Positions 9,135-17,543 of a stretch of 64,000 bases of DNA are shown here, piece by piece (position 1 is the first letter of the stretch; every line of letters begins with the position of its first letter). This DNA comes from Paractinoplanes durhamensis (GTDB taxonomy: Bacteria; Actinomycetota; Actinomycetes; Mycobacteriales; Micromonosporaceae), in NCBI RefSeq assembly GCF_016862175.1, contig NZ_BOML01000043.1, positions 62,001 through 126,000 on the forward strand, in the 5' to 3' direction. Position numbers and translations under genes: made by a program. The notes under the pieces are model-generated. The model was not told where the DNA came from, made no database searches, and saw only the letters and a list, made by a program, of their open reading frames with translations.

Positions 9135-10639
9135 AGCCGGTCCTGGTCCTGGGCGCCGGCCCGGTCGGCCAGACGGCGGCGCTGCTGCTGGCGCGGTGGG
9201 GCCTGCCGGTGCTGATGCTCGACGCCCGGGAAAAACGCGACATGGTCGGCAGCAAGGCGATCTGCCAGCAACGGGACGTGCTGGACGTATGGGAGACGGT
9301 GGGTGCCGGGGCCGAGATCGCCCGGCGCGGGGTCACCTGGACGACGGCACGCACGTTCCACGGTGACCGGGAGCTGTTCAGCTTCGCGTTCACGGATCGG
9401 GGCCGGTCACCCTTCCCGCCGTTCGTGAACATCTCCCAGTGCGAGACCGAGCGAATCCTGGACGAGAAGATCGCCGGGAACCCGCTGATCGAGGTGCGGT
9501 GGGCCACCGCGGTCAGCACCATCACACAGGACGACGAGGGGGTGACGGTGAACGGCACGATCGACGGTTCCTACGCCGTCGCCTGCCCGGGCGCGCGCGG
9601 TGACCTGATCCGCGACCAGCTCGGGGTGAGCTTCGACGGCGAGAGCTTCGACGACCATTTCCTGATCTGCGACATCCGTACCGACCTGCCCGGCTGGCAA
9701 CGGGAGCGCCGCTTCTACTTCGACCCGGAGTGGAACCCCGGCCGGCAGGTACTGATCCACCCCTGCCCGGACGACACGTTCCGGATCGACTGGCAGGTCC
9801 CGCCCACCTTCGACATCGCCAAGGAGGACCTCGACGGGCGCATCCGCCTGGTCATCGGCGACCGGCCGTACGAGTTGCTCTGGCAGTCCGTCTACCGCTT
9901 CCACTCCCGGATCGCCGACCGCATGCGCGTCGGCCGGGTCCTGCTGGCCGGCGACGCCGCCCACCTGGTCTCGCCGTTCGGGGCTCGCGGCCTCAACTCG
10001 GGGGTCCTGGACGCCGAGAACGCGGCCTGGAAGATCGCCTTCGTCGCCCACGGCTGGGCGCCGGAGTCGCTGCTGGCGAGCTACCACGACGAGCGGCACG
10101 CGGCGGCCGCGGAAAACCTGGCGGTGACCGGCGCGACCATGCGGTTCCTGGTGCCGCCGACCGAGCGCGACGCCCGGCGCCGCCGGGAGATCCTGGCCAA
10201 GGCCGCGGTCGACCCGTCCGCGCGCAGCCAGGTCGACTCGGGCCGGCTGGCCGAGCCGTTCTGGTATGTCGACTCGCCCCTGACCACCCCCGACCCGCAC
10301 CGCCCGTTCCCGGGCCGGCCGGCCCGCGGCGACGTGCCCGTCCCGGCGCCCGGCATCCTGGTCCCGGACTGTCCGATCGGCACCTCGAGGCTGCGCGCGA
10401 AAGCCCGCAACGGCATCATGGTGCTGGTCGGGGACGACGCGGAAATGCCCGTTCTGCACAACGAGAAAGTCGAGTCGCACCGGATGAGCGACCCGGAGCT
10501 CCGCGAGGCGCTCGGGGCCGAGCCGGGCGAGATCTGGCTGCTGCGCCCCGACGCGCACGTGGCCGCCGTGGTCCGCTCCGCCCACGAGGTGGAGCCGGCC
10601 CTGAACCGGATGCTGAACAAACCGGAGGTAAAACAATGA
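9131..10639 (+). CDS. FAD-dependent aromatic monooxygenase
   Basis: 502 aa from ATG 9131, overlapping the previous gene by 4 nt. The N-terminal dinucleotide-binding motif is VLGAGPVGQTAALLL and the flavin GD motif is VLLAGDAAHLVSPFGARGLN, the layout of class A flavoprotein hydroxylases such as MhpA-type enzymes. The middle DG motif reads ACPGARGDLIR, with Pro where Asp is usual. Its place before homogentisate dioxygenase suggests it makes homogentisate or an analogue by ring hydroxylation, for example from 3-hydroxyphenylacetate as in Pseudomonas Mha enzymes. That substrate is inference. It may act directly on a hydroxyphenyl acid without a reductase partner, since none is encoded nearby. Confidence 0.85.
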   Translation: MKPVLVLGAGPVGQTAALLLARWGLPVLMLDAREKRDMVGSKAICQQRDVLDVWETVGAGAEIARRGVTWTTARTFHGDRELFSFAFTDRGRSPFPPFVNISQCETERILDEKIAGNPLIEVRWATAVSTITQDDEGVTVNGTIDGSYAVACPGARGDLIRDQLGVSFDGESFDDHFLICDIRTDLPGWQRERRFYFDPEWNPGRQVLIHPCPDDTFRIDWQVPPTFDIAKEDLDGRIRLVIGDRPYELLWQSVYRFHSRIADRMRVGRVLLAGDAAHLVSPFGARGLNSGVLDAENAAWKIAFVAHGWAPESLLASYHDERHAAAAENLAVTGATMRFLVPPTERDARRRREILAKAAVDPSARSQVDSGRLAEPFWYVDSPLTTPDPHRPFPGRPARGDVPVPAPGILVPDCPIGTSRLRAKARNGIMVLVGDDAEMPVLHNEKVESHRMSDPELREALGAEPGEIWLLRPDAHVAAVVRSAHEVEPALNRMLNKPEVKQ

Positions 10640-11838
10640 CGTTCTACCGGCAGGTCGGAAGCATTCCGCCGAAGCGGCACACCCAGCATCGGCGGCCCGA
10701 CGGCGGCCTCTACGCCGAGGAGTTGGTCGGCGAGGAGGGCTTCTCCTCGGACTCGTCGCTGGTCTACCACCGGGGGATCCCGTCGGCGCTGGTCGACGCC
10801 CGCCCGTGGGAGCTGCCCGACCAGAGCATCGTCGCGAACGCGCCGCTGATCCCGCGCCACCTGAAGCTGCACGACCTGTTCGTCGGCGAGGAGTACAAGG
10901 CGGTCGACGCGGTCACCGGCCGCCGCCTGGTGCTGGGCAACGCGGACGTGCGCATCTCCTACGCGGTGTCGGGCCGGCCGTCACCGCTCTACCGGAACGC
11001 GGTCGGTGACGAGTGCGTGTTCGTGGAGCGGGGCACGGCGACGGTGGAGACGACGTTCGGCGCCCTCGATGTCGGCCCCGGCGACTACGTGATCATCCCG
11101 CGGACGACGACTCATCGCTGGGTCCCGACCGGCGACGAGCCGCTGCGCACCTACGCGATCGAGGCCAACTCGCATATCGCGCCGCCGAAGCGCTACCTGT
11201 CCCGCTACGGCCAGTTCCTGGAACACAGCCCGTACTGCGAGCGCGACCTGCGCGGCCCGGCCGAGCCGTTCCTGCAGGACGGAACGGACGTCGAGATCTA
11301 CGTGAAGCACCGCGGCGACGGCCCCGGCGGCCTCACCGGCACGGTCCACGTCGTCCCCGAGCATCCGTTCGACGTGGTCGGCTGGGACGGCTGCCTCTAC
11401 CCGTACGCGTTCAACCTCAAGGACTTCGAGCCGATCACCGGCCGCGTGCATCAGCCGCCGCCGGTCCACCAGGTCTTCGAGGGCGCCAACTTCGTCATCT
11501 GCAACTTCCTGCCCCGCAAGGTCGACTACCACCCGCTCGCCATCCCGGTGCCCTATTACCACTCGAATGTCGACTCCGACGAGGTCATGTTCTACGTCGA
11601 CGGCGACTACGAGGCCCGCAAGGGCTCCGGCATCGGCAAGGGCTCGATCTCGCTGCATCCGGGCGGCCACTCGCACGGCCCGCAGCCGGGCGCGGTCGAG
11701 CGGTCGCTGGGCGCCGAGTTCTTCGACGAGACCGCGGTCATGGTCGACACGTTCCGCCCGCTCGGCCTCGGCGAGGCGGGCACCGCGTCGGACGACGGCC
11801 GGTACGCCTGGTCATGGTCGGGCCGGGGGCCGTCATGA
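10636..11838 (+). CDS. hmgA: Homogentisate 1,2-dioxygenase
   Basis: 400 aa from ATG 10636 (ATGA overlap with the monooxygenase stop). It opens homogentisate to maleylacetoacetate in tyrosine/phenylacetate-type catabolism using Fe(II). Visible family signatures are IPRTTTHRWVPTGDEP in the N-terminal cupin half, and YYHSNVDSDEVMFYVDGDY (iron-ligand His and Glu) and SLHPGGHSHGPQPG (third ligand region) in the C-terminal half. It is a little shorter than the roughly 430-450 aa proteobacterial enzymes. Its neighbours encode the downstream hydrolase and a regulator. No maleylacetoacetate isomerase or 4-hydroxyphenylpyruvate dioxygenase gene is in the window. Confidence 0.95.
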   Translation: MTFYRQVGSIPPKRHTQHRRPDGGLYAEELVGEEGFSSDSSLVYHRGIPSALVDARPWELPDQSIVANAPLIPRHLKLHDLFVGEEYKAVDAVTGRRLVLGNADVRISYAVSGRPSPLYRNAVGDECVFVERGTATVETTFGALDVGPGDYVIIPRTTTHRWVPTGDEPLRTYAIEANSHIAPPKRYLSRYGQFLEHSPYCERDLRGPAEPFLQDGTDVEIYVKHRGDGPGGLTGTVHVVPEHPFDVVGWDGCLYPYAFNLKDFEPITGRVHQPPPVHQVFEGANFVICNFLPRKVDYHPLAIPVPYYHSNVDSDEVMFYVDGDYEARKGSGIGKGSISLHPGGHSHGPQPGAVERSLGAEFFDETAVMVDTFRPLGLGEAGTASDDGRYAWSWSGRGPS

Positions 11839-12698
11839 TGTTCACCGGCCTGTTCGACGACGCCGCGCTGTTCCCGCCCGGCAACGCACCCCTCGACGAG
11901 GCGATCCCGGCTCATCGGTCGCTGCGCGCCCGCTTCGGCGACCTGGTGGGACCTTTCGTCACGCCCGCGTCGAGGCTTCCGCAGCTCCTTGCGTACGCGG
12001 TGGAAGACGCACCCCTGGATCTCGCGCTGATCGCCGCCCCCGACGAGCTGGCGTCCGCGCTCCGGGCCGCCGACCGGCCGGGCCTGCGCGTGGCCGCGGT
12101 CGAGATCCCGGTGCAGTCGACGGCGCCGGACGCCCGCGACACGGTCAAGATCCTCGACGACGTCCTGCCGCCGGACGTGCCCGCCTACGTGGAGCTCGCC
12201 TGGCACGCCCGGCACGTGGTCGAGGTGCTGGCCGGCACCCGGTACCGGGCGAAGCTGCGCACCGGCGGGCTGCGCGCCGACCTCTTCCCGGCGCCGGCCG
12301 CGCTGGCCGACGCGATGGCCGCCTGCGCCGCCCGGGACGTCGCGTTCAAGTGCACGGCCGGCCTGCACCACGCGATCCGGCACACCGATCCGGCGACCGG
12401 CTTCGAGCACCACGGCTTCCTCAACGTGCTGCTGGCCGCGGCCGCGCTCGGTGACGGCGAGTCGGTCGTGATCGCGGAGGGTCACCTGGAGGCCGATTAC
12501 GGTCCGGGGATAGCGGCCGCCGTGCGGGCCCTGTCACCGGCCCAGGCGACCGAGGCCCGGCGGCTGTTCACGTCGTTCGGCACGTGCAGCGTCCTCGAAC
12601 CGATCGCCGACCTGACCGTCCTCGGCCTGCTGCCGGACCCCGCCGAGCCGGACCCCGCCGAGCCGGACCCCACCCACGCCGATCGGAGCGCCGCATGA
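11835..12698 (+). CDS. Unknown protein of the homogentisate operon
   Basis: 287 aa from ATG 11835 (a second ATG follows directly at 11838). It starts MMFTGLFDDAALFPPGNAPL and includes KCTAGLHHAIRH and EHHGFLNVLLAAAALGDGE. I do not recognise a named domain. The conserved-looking GLHHAIR and HHGFLN segments have His residues that could bind metal or substrate. The C-terminus carries a short tandem repeat (PDPAE twice, then PDP). It overlaps both neighbours by 4 nt, lying between the dioxygenase and fumarylacetoacetase. The missing step there is cis/trans isomerisation of maleylacetoacetate, so an isomerase-related role is possible but only from position. Confidence 0.75.
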   Translation: MMFTGLFDDAALFPPGNAPLDEAIPAHRSLRARFGDLVGPFVTPASRLPQLLAYAVEDAPLDLALIAAPDELASALRAADRPGLRVAAVEIPVQSTAPDARDTVKILDDVLPPDVPAYVELAWHARHVVEVLAGTRYRAKLRTGGLRADLFPAPAALADAMAACAARDVAFKCTAGLHHAIRHTDPATGFEHHGFLNVLLAAAALGDGESVVIAEGHLEADYGPGIAAAVRALSPAQATEARRLFTSFGTCSVLEPIADLTVLGLLPDPAEPDPAEPDPTHADRSAA

Positions 12699-13807
12699 CC
12701 GGCTACGGCATCTTCTCGACTCCCGGCACCGCGCCCCGGACCGGCGTGCAGGTGAACGGCCAGATCCTCGACCTGGCCGCGGCCACCGGCGACCCGGTCC
12801 ACGCCACCGGCAGCCTGAACGCGTTCCTGGCCCAGGGCCCGGCCGGGTGGGCGGCGCTGCGCGAGCGGATCGCCCACCTGGACGGCCCGATGATCTCGCC
12901 GGCCGAGGTGACCATGCACCTGCCGGCGGAGATCGCCGACTACGTCGACTTCTACAGCTCCCGCCACCACGCCGAGAACATCGGCCGGATATTCCGCCCC
13001 GGGTCGCCGCCGCTCACCCCGAACTGGACGCACCTGCCGATCGGCTACCACGGCCGGGCCGGCACGGTGCGCGTGTCCGGCACCCCCGTCGTACGGCCGA
13101 AGGGCCAGCGCAAGCCCCCGGAGGCCGCACCGACGTTCGGGCCTTCGCTCCGCCTCGACATCGAGGCGGAGGTCGGGTTCGTCGTCGGCGTGCCGTCGGC
13201 GCTGGGGGAGTCGGTGCCGGTGAGCGCGTTCGCCGAGCACGTGTTCGGGGTGTGCCTGATCAACGACTGGTCGGCGCGGGACCTGCAGGCGTGGGAGTAC
13301 GTTCCGCTCGGCCCGTTCCTCGGCAAGTCGTTCCTGACCTCGATGTCGCCGTGGATCGTGCCGTTGGCAGATCTCGAGGCGGCCCGGGTGCGGCCGCCGG
13401 CCCGGGACGAGCCGTTGCTGCCCTATCTGGACGACGCCGACCATCCGTGGGGCCTGGACCTGGCGATGGAGGTGCGGCTGAACGGCGAGTTGATCAGCAC
13501 GCCGCCGTTCGCGGGGATGTATTGGTCGGCCGCCCAGCAGCTCGCGCACCTGACGGTCAACGGCGCCGCGCTGCGCACCGGTGACCTGTTCGCCTCGGGC
13601 ACGGTGTCCGGCCCGGAGCGGGACCAGCGCGGATCGCTGATCGAGCTGTCCTGGAACGGCGCCGACCCGCTGAAGCTGGCCGACGGCAGCACCCGCACCT
13701 TCCTGGAGGACGGCGACGTCGTCACGATCAGCGCCACCGCGCCGGGCGCCGGCGGCACCCGCATCTCGTTCGGGGAAGTGACCGGGCGGATCGAGCCGGC
13801 GACGTGA
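12695..13807 (+). CDS. fahA: Fumarylacetoacetase
   Basis: 370 aa from ATG 12695 (ATGA overlap). It cleaves fumarylacetoacetate to fumarate and acetoacetate, the last step of the homogentisate route. Family signatures: YVDFYSSRHHAENIGRIFRP with the catalytic His region, THLPIGYHGRAGTV, the metal-binding acidic residues in LDIEAEVGFVVG, and INDWSARDLQAWEYVPLGPF followed by GKSF. The protein is on the short side for the family (usually about 400-430 aa), mainly at the N-terminus, but all active-site blocks are present. It overlaps the AraC-type regulator by 4 nt. Confidence 0.94.
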   Translation: MTGYGIFSTPGTAPRTGVQVNGQILDLAAATGDPVHATGSLNAFLAQGPAGWAALRERIAHLDGPMISPAEVTMHLPAEIADYVDFYSSRHHAENIGRIFRPGSPPLTPNWTHLPIGYHGRAGTVRVSGTPVVRPKGQRKPPEAAPTFGPSLRLDIEAEVGFVVGVPSALGESVPVSAFAEHVFGVCLINDWSARDLQAWEYVPLGPFLGKSFLTSMSPWIVPLADLEAARVRPPARDEPLLPYLDDADHPWGLDLAMEVRLNGELISTPPFAGMYWSAAQQLAHLTVNGAALRTGDLFASGTVSGPERDQRGSLIELSWNGADPLKLADGSTRTFLEDGDVVTISATAPGAGGTRISFGEVTGRIEPAT

Positions 13808-14670
13808 CCACCGGCCCGCTCGACTGGTTCGAGCACGCGGTGTCGGCGGCGTGCGCGCCGGTGCAGGTGCGCCCGGACGACGGCGTCGCGTTCTCCGGAT
13901 CGCTGCGCGGGGCCCGGGCCGGCGATCTGATCGTCGCGCATCTGCGCACGTCACCGAGCACGGTCCGGCGCAGCGGCCGGTTGCTGTGCTCGACCGACCC
14001 GGAGTTCGTGAAGCTGGCCTGGCAGCGCCGCGGGTCGAGCCGCCTCGAACAGGACGGCCGGCGGTGCGTGGTCGCGGCCGGCAGCGTGGTGGCCTACGAG
14101 ACGATCCGGCCGTACCTTCTGCACAGCGACGACCCGCGCTGGGAGGCCCTGGTCGTCGCGGTGCCGAGGTCGCGGCTGGGCACGCACCGGCTGCGCACCG
14201 CGCTGCCGGTCTCGGTCGGTTCCGGCCCGGGCCGGGCGCTGACCCTGCTGGTCGAGGAGCTGGCCCGGAACACCGGGTCGCCGGCCGCCTCGCACCTGGC
14301 CGACGCGGTCGCCTCGACGATGCTCGCGGTCTACGCCGGAGCTCCGGCGTCCCCACCGGCCGATCCGGGCACCCTCGCCGAGCGGGTCCGGACGTTCGCG
14401 CTGGCCAACCTGAGCGATCCGGGCCTGTGCGTCGAGTCGGTGGCCGCCGCGCTGGGGGTGTCGGTGCGGCAGGTCCACAAGGCATGCGCGGCCGGGGGTT
14501 TCACGATCGCCGCCTGGATCCGCCGGGAGCGCCTGGAACGAATAAGGCGCGACCTGGCCGACCCGGCATTGGCCGGCCGGGGCACCGCCGCCGTCGCCCG
14601 CCGGTGGGGCCTGCTCGACGTGAGTCACCTGGCCAGGCAGTTCCGGGCGGTTTTCGGAGCGCCGCCGTGA
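13804..14670 (+). CDS. AraC-family transcriptional regulator
   Basis: 288 aa from GTG 13804, overlapping the fumarylacetoacetase stop by 4 nt. The N-terminal half resembles the AraC-binding-like domain of FeaR/NitR-type regulators (DWFEHAVSAACAPVQV, then GDLIVAHLRTSP). The C-terminal 100 residues are the double helix-turn-helix: VESVAAALGVSVRQVHKAC and AVARRWGLLDVSHLARQFRA. Being the last gene of the homogentisate operon, it probably senses an aromatic acid and controls the operon. The nearest candidate DNA site is the palindrome at 8138-8161, although AraC sites are usually direct repeats. Confidence 0.88.
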   Translation: MTTGPLDWFEHAVSAACAPVQVRPDDGVAFSGSLRGARAGDLIVAHLRTSPSTVRRSGRLLCSTDPEFVKLAWQRRGSSRLEQDGRRCVVAAGSVVAYETIRPYLLHSDDPRWEALVVAVPRSRLGTHRLRTALPVSVGSGPGRALTLLVEELARNTGSPAASHLADAVASTMLAVYAGAPASPPADPGTLAERVRTFALANLSDPGLCVESVAAALGVSVRQVHKACAAGGFTIAAWIRRERLERIRRDLADPALAGRGTAAVARRWGLLDVSHLARQFRAVFGAPP

Positions 14671-14736
14671 TCTTCAAAGCAGCTGGACAGGTTTCTCCGG
14701 GCCAATACCTAACCTTGTTGGTCAACATACTGCGCC

Positions 14737-15651
14737 ATGGTGAAGATCTTGTATATCGCTGGGTGGGGGCGCAGCGGAACCACGATCGTCGACAACATCT
14801 TCAACTCCTACAAGAACGTGTTCTCCACCGGAGAGCTGTTCTACCTGTGGCATCGCGGCCTCATGATCGGCCGGCGGTGCGGCTGTGGCATCCCGTTCGC
14901 CAAGTGCGCCACCTGGAAGAACGTCCTCGAAACCGCGTTCGGCTCGCGGCGGCCCGACCCGGCGCACGTCGTCGCACTGCAGAAGCAGGCGATCCGGGTA
15001 CGCCACACCCAGCACCTCACCGACGGCGCGCTCTCCGCCGAGGCCGCCGAATACCTCGACATCTACACCCGGCTCTACCACGCGATCGCCGAGGTGACCG
15101 GGGCCGAGCTGATCGTCGACTCGTCGAAGGTGCCGTCCGGGGCCGCGTTGCTCACCCGGATGCCCGGCACCATTCCGTACCTGCTGCACATGGTCCGCGA
15201 CCCGCGCGCGGTGACCCACTCGTGGATGCGGGCCGCCCCGCCGCCGGAGAAGCGCAACGGCAGCACGATCCTGCAGCGGCCCACCTCCAGCACCATGCAC
15301 TGGCTGGTCCGCAACGCCATCACCGAACGGCTCGGCCGGGCCTTCCCGGGCCGGCACACCCGGCTGCGCTACGAGGATTTCGCGGCCGAGCCGCAGGCCG
15401 CCATCGAGCGGGTGCTGACCATGACCGGGGTGGAACCGGCCGACGGCCCGTTCGTCGACGAGAACACGGTGGTGCTCAAGCCGAACCACACGATCGCCGG
15501 CAACCCGAGCCGCTTCCGCAACGGCGAGATCGCCGTCAAGCCGGACAACCGGTGGCGCTCCGAGCAGCACTTCGGCCCGCGCTTCACCTCGACCGCCCTC
15601 GCGCTGCCGTTCCTGCACCGCTACGGATATCGGATGAACGCCGGCCGGTGA
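14737..15651 (+). CDS. Sulfotransferase family protein
   Basis: 304 aa from ATG 14737. The 5'-phosphosulfate-binding P-loop is YIAGWGRSGTTIVDNI at the N-terminus, and the 3'-phosphate-binding segment is YLLHMVRDPRAVTHSW. This is the layout of PAPS-dependent sulfotransferases that act on carbohydrate or small-molecule hydroxyls. A Cys-containing insert (RRCGCGIPFAKCATW) near residues 48-62 is a common feature of this soluble actinobacterial group. It stands alone, 66 nt after the AraC gene and before a serine hydrolase. The acceptor is unknown. Confidence 0.85.
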   Translation: MVKILYIAGWGRSGTTIVDNIFNSYKNVFSTGELFYLWHRGLMIGRRCGCGIPFAKCATWKNVLETAFGSRRPDPAHVVALQKQAIRVRHTQHLTDGALSAEAAEYLDIYTRLYHAIAEVTGAELIVDSSKVPSGAALLTRMPGTIPYLLHMVRDPRAVTHSWMRAAPPPEKRNGSTILQRPTSSTMHWLVRNAITERLGRAFPGRHTRLRYEDFAAEPQAAIERVLTMTGVEPADGPFVDENTVVLKPNHTIAGNPSRFRNGEIAVKPDNRWRSEQHFGPRFTSTALALPFLHRYGYRMNAGR

Positions 15652-15669
15652 CGGCGGTAGGTTGCCGCC

Positions 15670-17022
15670 ATGTCCGAATTGCTTGCGGAAACCCGGCGCG
15701 CGCTGCGCCATCGTCTCGCCACCGGCCAGGTCCAGGGCCGGGCGCCGTCGGTCGTCGCCGCGATCGTGCGCGACGGCGGTCCGGTGTGGCTGGAGAGCTG
15801 GGGGAGGGACACCGGCGGCGACGTGCAGTACCGGATCGGCTCGATCAGCAAGACATTCGTGACGGTCCTCGTCCTGCAGTTGCACGCCGAGAGCCTGATC
15901 GGGCTGGCCGACCCGCTCGGCGCGCACCTGCCCGGCACCCTCGCCGACGGCGCCCGGATCCGCGACCTGCTCGCGCACACGGCCGGCCTCGTATCGGAGT
16001 CCCCCGGACCGTGGTGGGAGCGCACCGAGGGGACGCTGCGCCCGGAGCTGACCGACGTGCTCGGCAGCGCCCCGCGCGAGGATCGCGGTTTCCACTACTC
16101 CAACCCCGGGTTCGCGCTGCTCGGCGCCCTGGTGGAGAAGCTGCGCGGCGCGTCGTTCGGCGACGTCCTGCGACAGCGGATCCTCGAGCCGCTCGGGATG
16201 AACCGCACGACCTTGCTGCCGGTCGCCCCGCATGCCCTCGGCTGGGCCGTCCACCCCTGGGCCGATGTCCTGCAGCCGGAGCCGCTCACCGACACCGGCC
16301 GGATGGCGCCGGCCGGCCAGATCTGGTCGACCGCCGAGGACCTGTCCCGCTACGCCCAGTTCCTGATGCACGGCGACGACCGGGTCCTCGACGCAGAGTC
16401 AATTTCCTTGATGCGTACGCCCGCCAGCGCCCCCGACGTGACGAGCTGGCACAGCTCCTACGGCCTCGGCATGGAACTCCGCAACCGCGAGGGCCGGCTG
16501 CTCAGCGGCCACACCGGCTCGATGCCCGGCTTCGTCGCCACCGTCTGGACCAGCCCCGGCGACGACGTGGCCGCGGTGGTGCTGGCCAACACCACCGCCG
16601 GCCTGCGGGTCGGCAGCCTGGCCGCCGAGTTGCTCGACATCGTCGCCGACCGCGAGCCGCGCATCCCGGCGCCGTGGGAGCCGCTGGAGTCGATCGTGCC
16701 GGAACTGCTCGCCCTGGCCGGTCCCTGGTACTGGGGTCCGGCCGCCCACCTGCTCAAGCCGCGGGCGGACGGCTGGCTGGAGCTGACGAGTGTCTCCGGT
16801 GCCGTCGAGGGCCGGCTGCGCCCCACCGGCGACGACCAGTGGGTCGGCGTCGGCGGCTACCACGACGGCGAGGACGTGCGGGCGGTCCGCGACGAGGCCG
16901 GCGCGGTCACCCACCTCGACTTCGGCACGTTCGTCTACACCCGGCAGCCCTACGACCCGGCGGCGGTGATCCCCGGCGGGGTCCTGAGCCCGTGGAGCAC
17001 GAAGTCGAGCCTGCGCCGGTAG
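15670..17022 (+). CDS. Serine hydrolase, class C beta-lactamase/DD-peptidase fold
   Basis: 450 aa from ATG 15670. The SxxK motif is SISK (Ser58, Lys61), followed by HYSNPGFALLGALVEKLRG (YxN) and LSGHTGSMPGF (HTG in place of KTG). No clear signal peptide is present, so it is probably cytoplasmic. The last roughly 95 residues form an extra domain after the catalytic part, as in esterase/D-aminopeptidase-type members. Likely reactions are ester or D-amino acid amide hydrolysis; beta-lactam resistance should not be assumed. Its 3' end overlaps the convergent TetR gene by 73 nt. Confidence 0.88.
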   Translation: MSELLAETRRALRHRLATGQVQGRAPSVVAAIVRDGGPVWLESWGRDTGGDVQYRIGSISKTFVTVLVLQLHAESLIGLADPLGAHLPGTLADGARIRDLLAHTAGLVSESPGPWWERTEGTLRPELTDVLGSAPREDRGFHYSNPGFALLGALVEKLRGASFGDVLRQRILEPLGMNRTTLLPVAPHALGWAVHPWADVLQPEPLTDTGRMAPAGQIWSTAEDLSRYAQFLMHGDDRVLDAESISLMRTPASAPDVTSWHSSYGLGMELRNREGRLLSGHTGSMPGFVATVWTSPGDDVAAVVLANTTAGLRVGSLAAELLDIVADREPRIPAPWEPLESIVPELLALAGPWYWGPAAHLLKPRADGWLELTSVSGAVEGRLRPTGDDQWVGVGGYHDGEDVRAVRDEAGAVTHLDFGTFVYTRQPYDPAAVIPGGVLSPWSTKSSLRR

Positions 17023-17543
17023 TCGGCCCGGGTCTGCTTCGTGCAGGCCCGGACGATCACCCCGCGTTCGAGGATCAGGCAGGTCAGATCCTCGGGCGTG
17101 AGGTCGGGGCGGACCACGCCGGCCGCCTGCGCGTCGTCGAGGAGCCGGCGGCCGAACTTGGCCGCCCGGTCGCACAGCGTGGTCAGCGGCTCCGACTCGG
17201 GGAGCATCCGGACCAGCACGTCGTTGGCGGCCGGCTCGTCGAACTGGAGCAGCCACGTGCGCAGCAACCACTCCTCGAAGCGGACCAGCGGCCCGTCGAG
17301 CGCCTCGACCGCTTCGATGATCTCCCGCACCTGCTCGGCGACGAGTTCCTCCACCACCGCGTCGATCAGCCCGCGGCGGCTGCCGAAACGGTGATAGATC
17401 GTGCCCTTGCTGACCCCGGCGACCCGGGCCACCTCGTCGAGCGGGGTGGCCAGGCCGCCGGTGCGGAAGACGTCGAGGGCAGCCCGGCGGATGCCCTCGA
17501 CGTTGCGTTGCGCGTCGGCCCGAAGCCGCTGCTCAGCGGTCAT
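16950..17543 (-). CDS. TetR-family regulator
   Basis: 197 aa from ATG 17543, which overlaps the DsbA-like stop (ATGA). The HTH is in ATPLDEVARVAGVSKGTIYH, followed by RFGSRRGLIDAVVEELV. The C-terminal ligand domain is generic. It follows the DsbA-like gene in one operon and presumably represses it. The palindrome at 18344-18361 upstream of that gene is the natural candidate operator. The 3' end runs 73 nt into the convergent serine hydrolase gene, so the last 23 or so codons share DNA with it on the other strand. Confidence 0.87.
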   Translation of the reverse strand: MTAEQRLRADAQRNVEGIRRAALDVFRTGGLATPLDEVARVAGVSKGTIYHRFGSRRGLIDAVVEELVAEQVREIIEAVEALDGPLVRFEEWLLRTWLLQFDEPAANDVLVRMLPESEPLTTLCDRAAKFGRRLLDDAQAAGVVRPDLTPEDLTCLILERGVIVRACTKQTRADYRRRLDFVLHGLRTPPGITAAGS

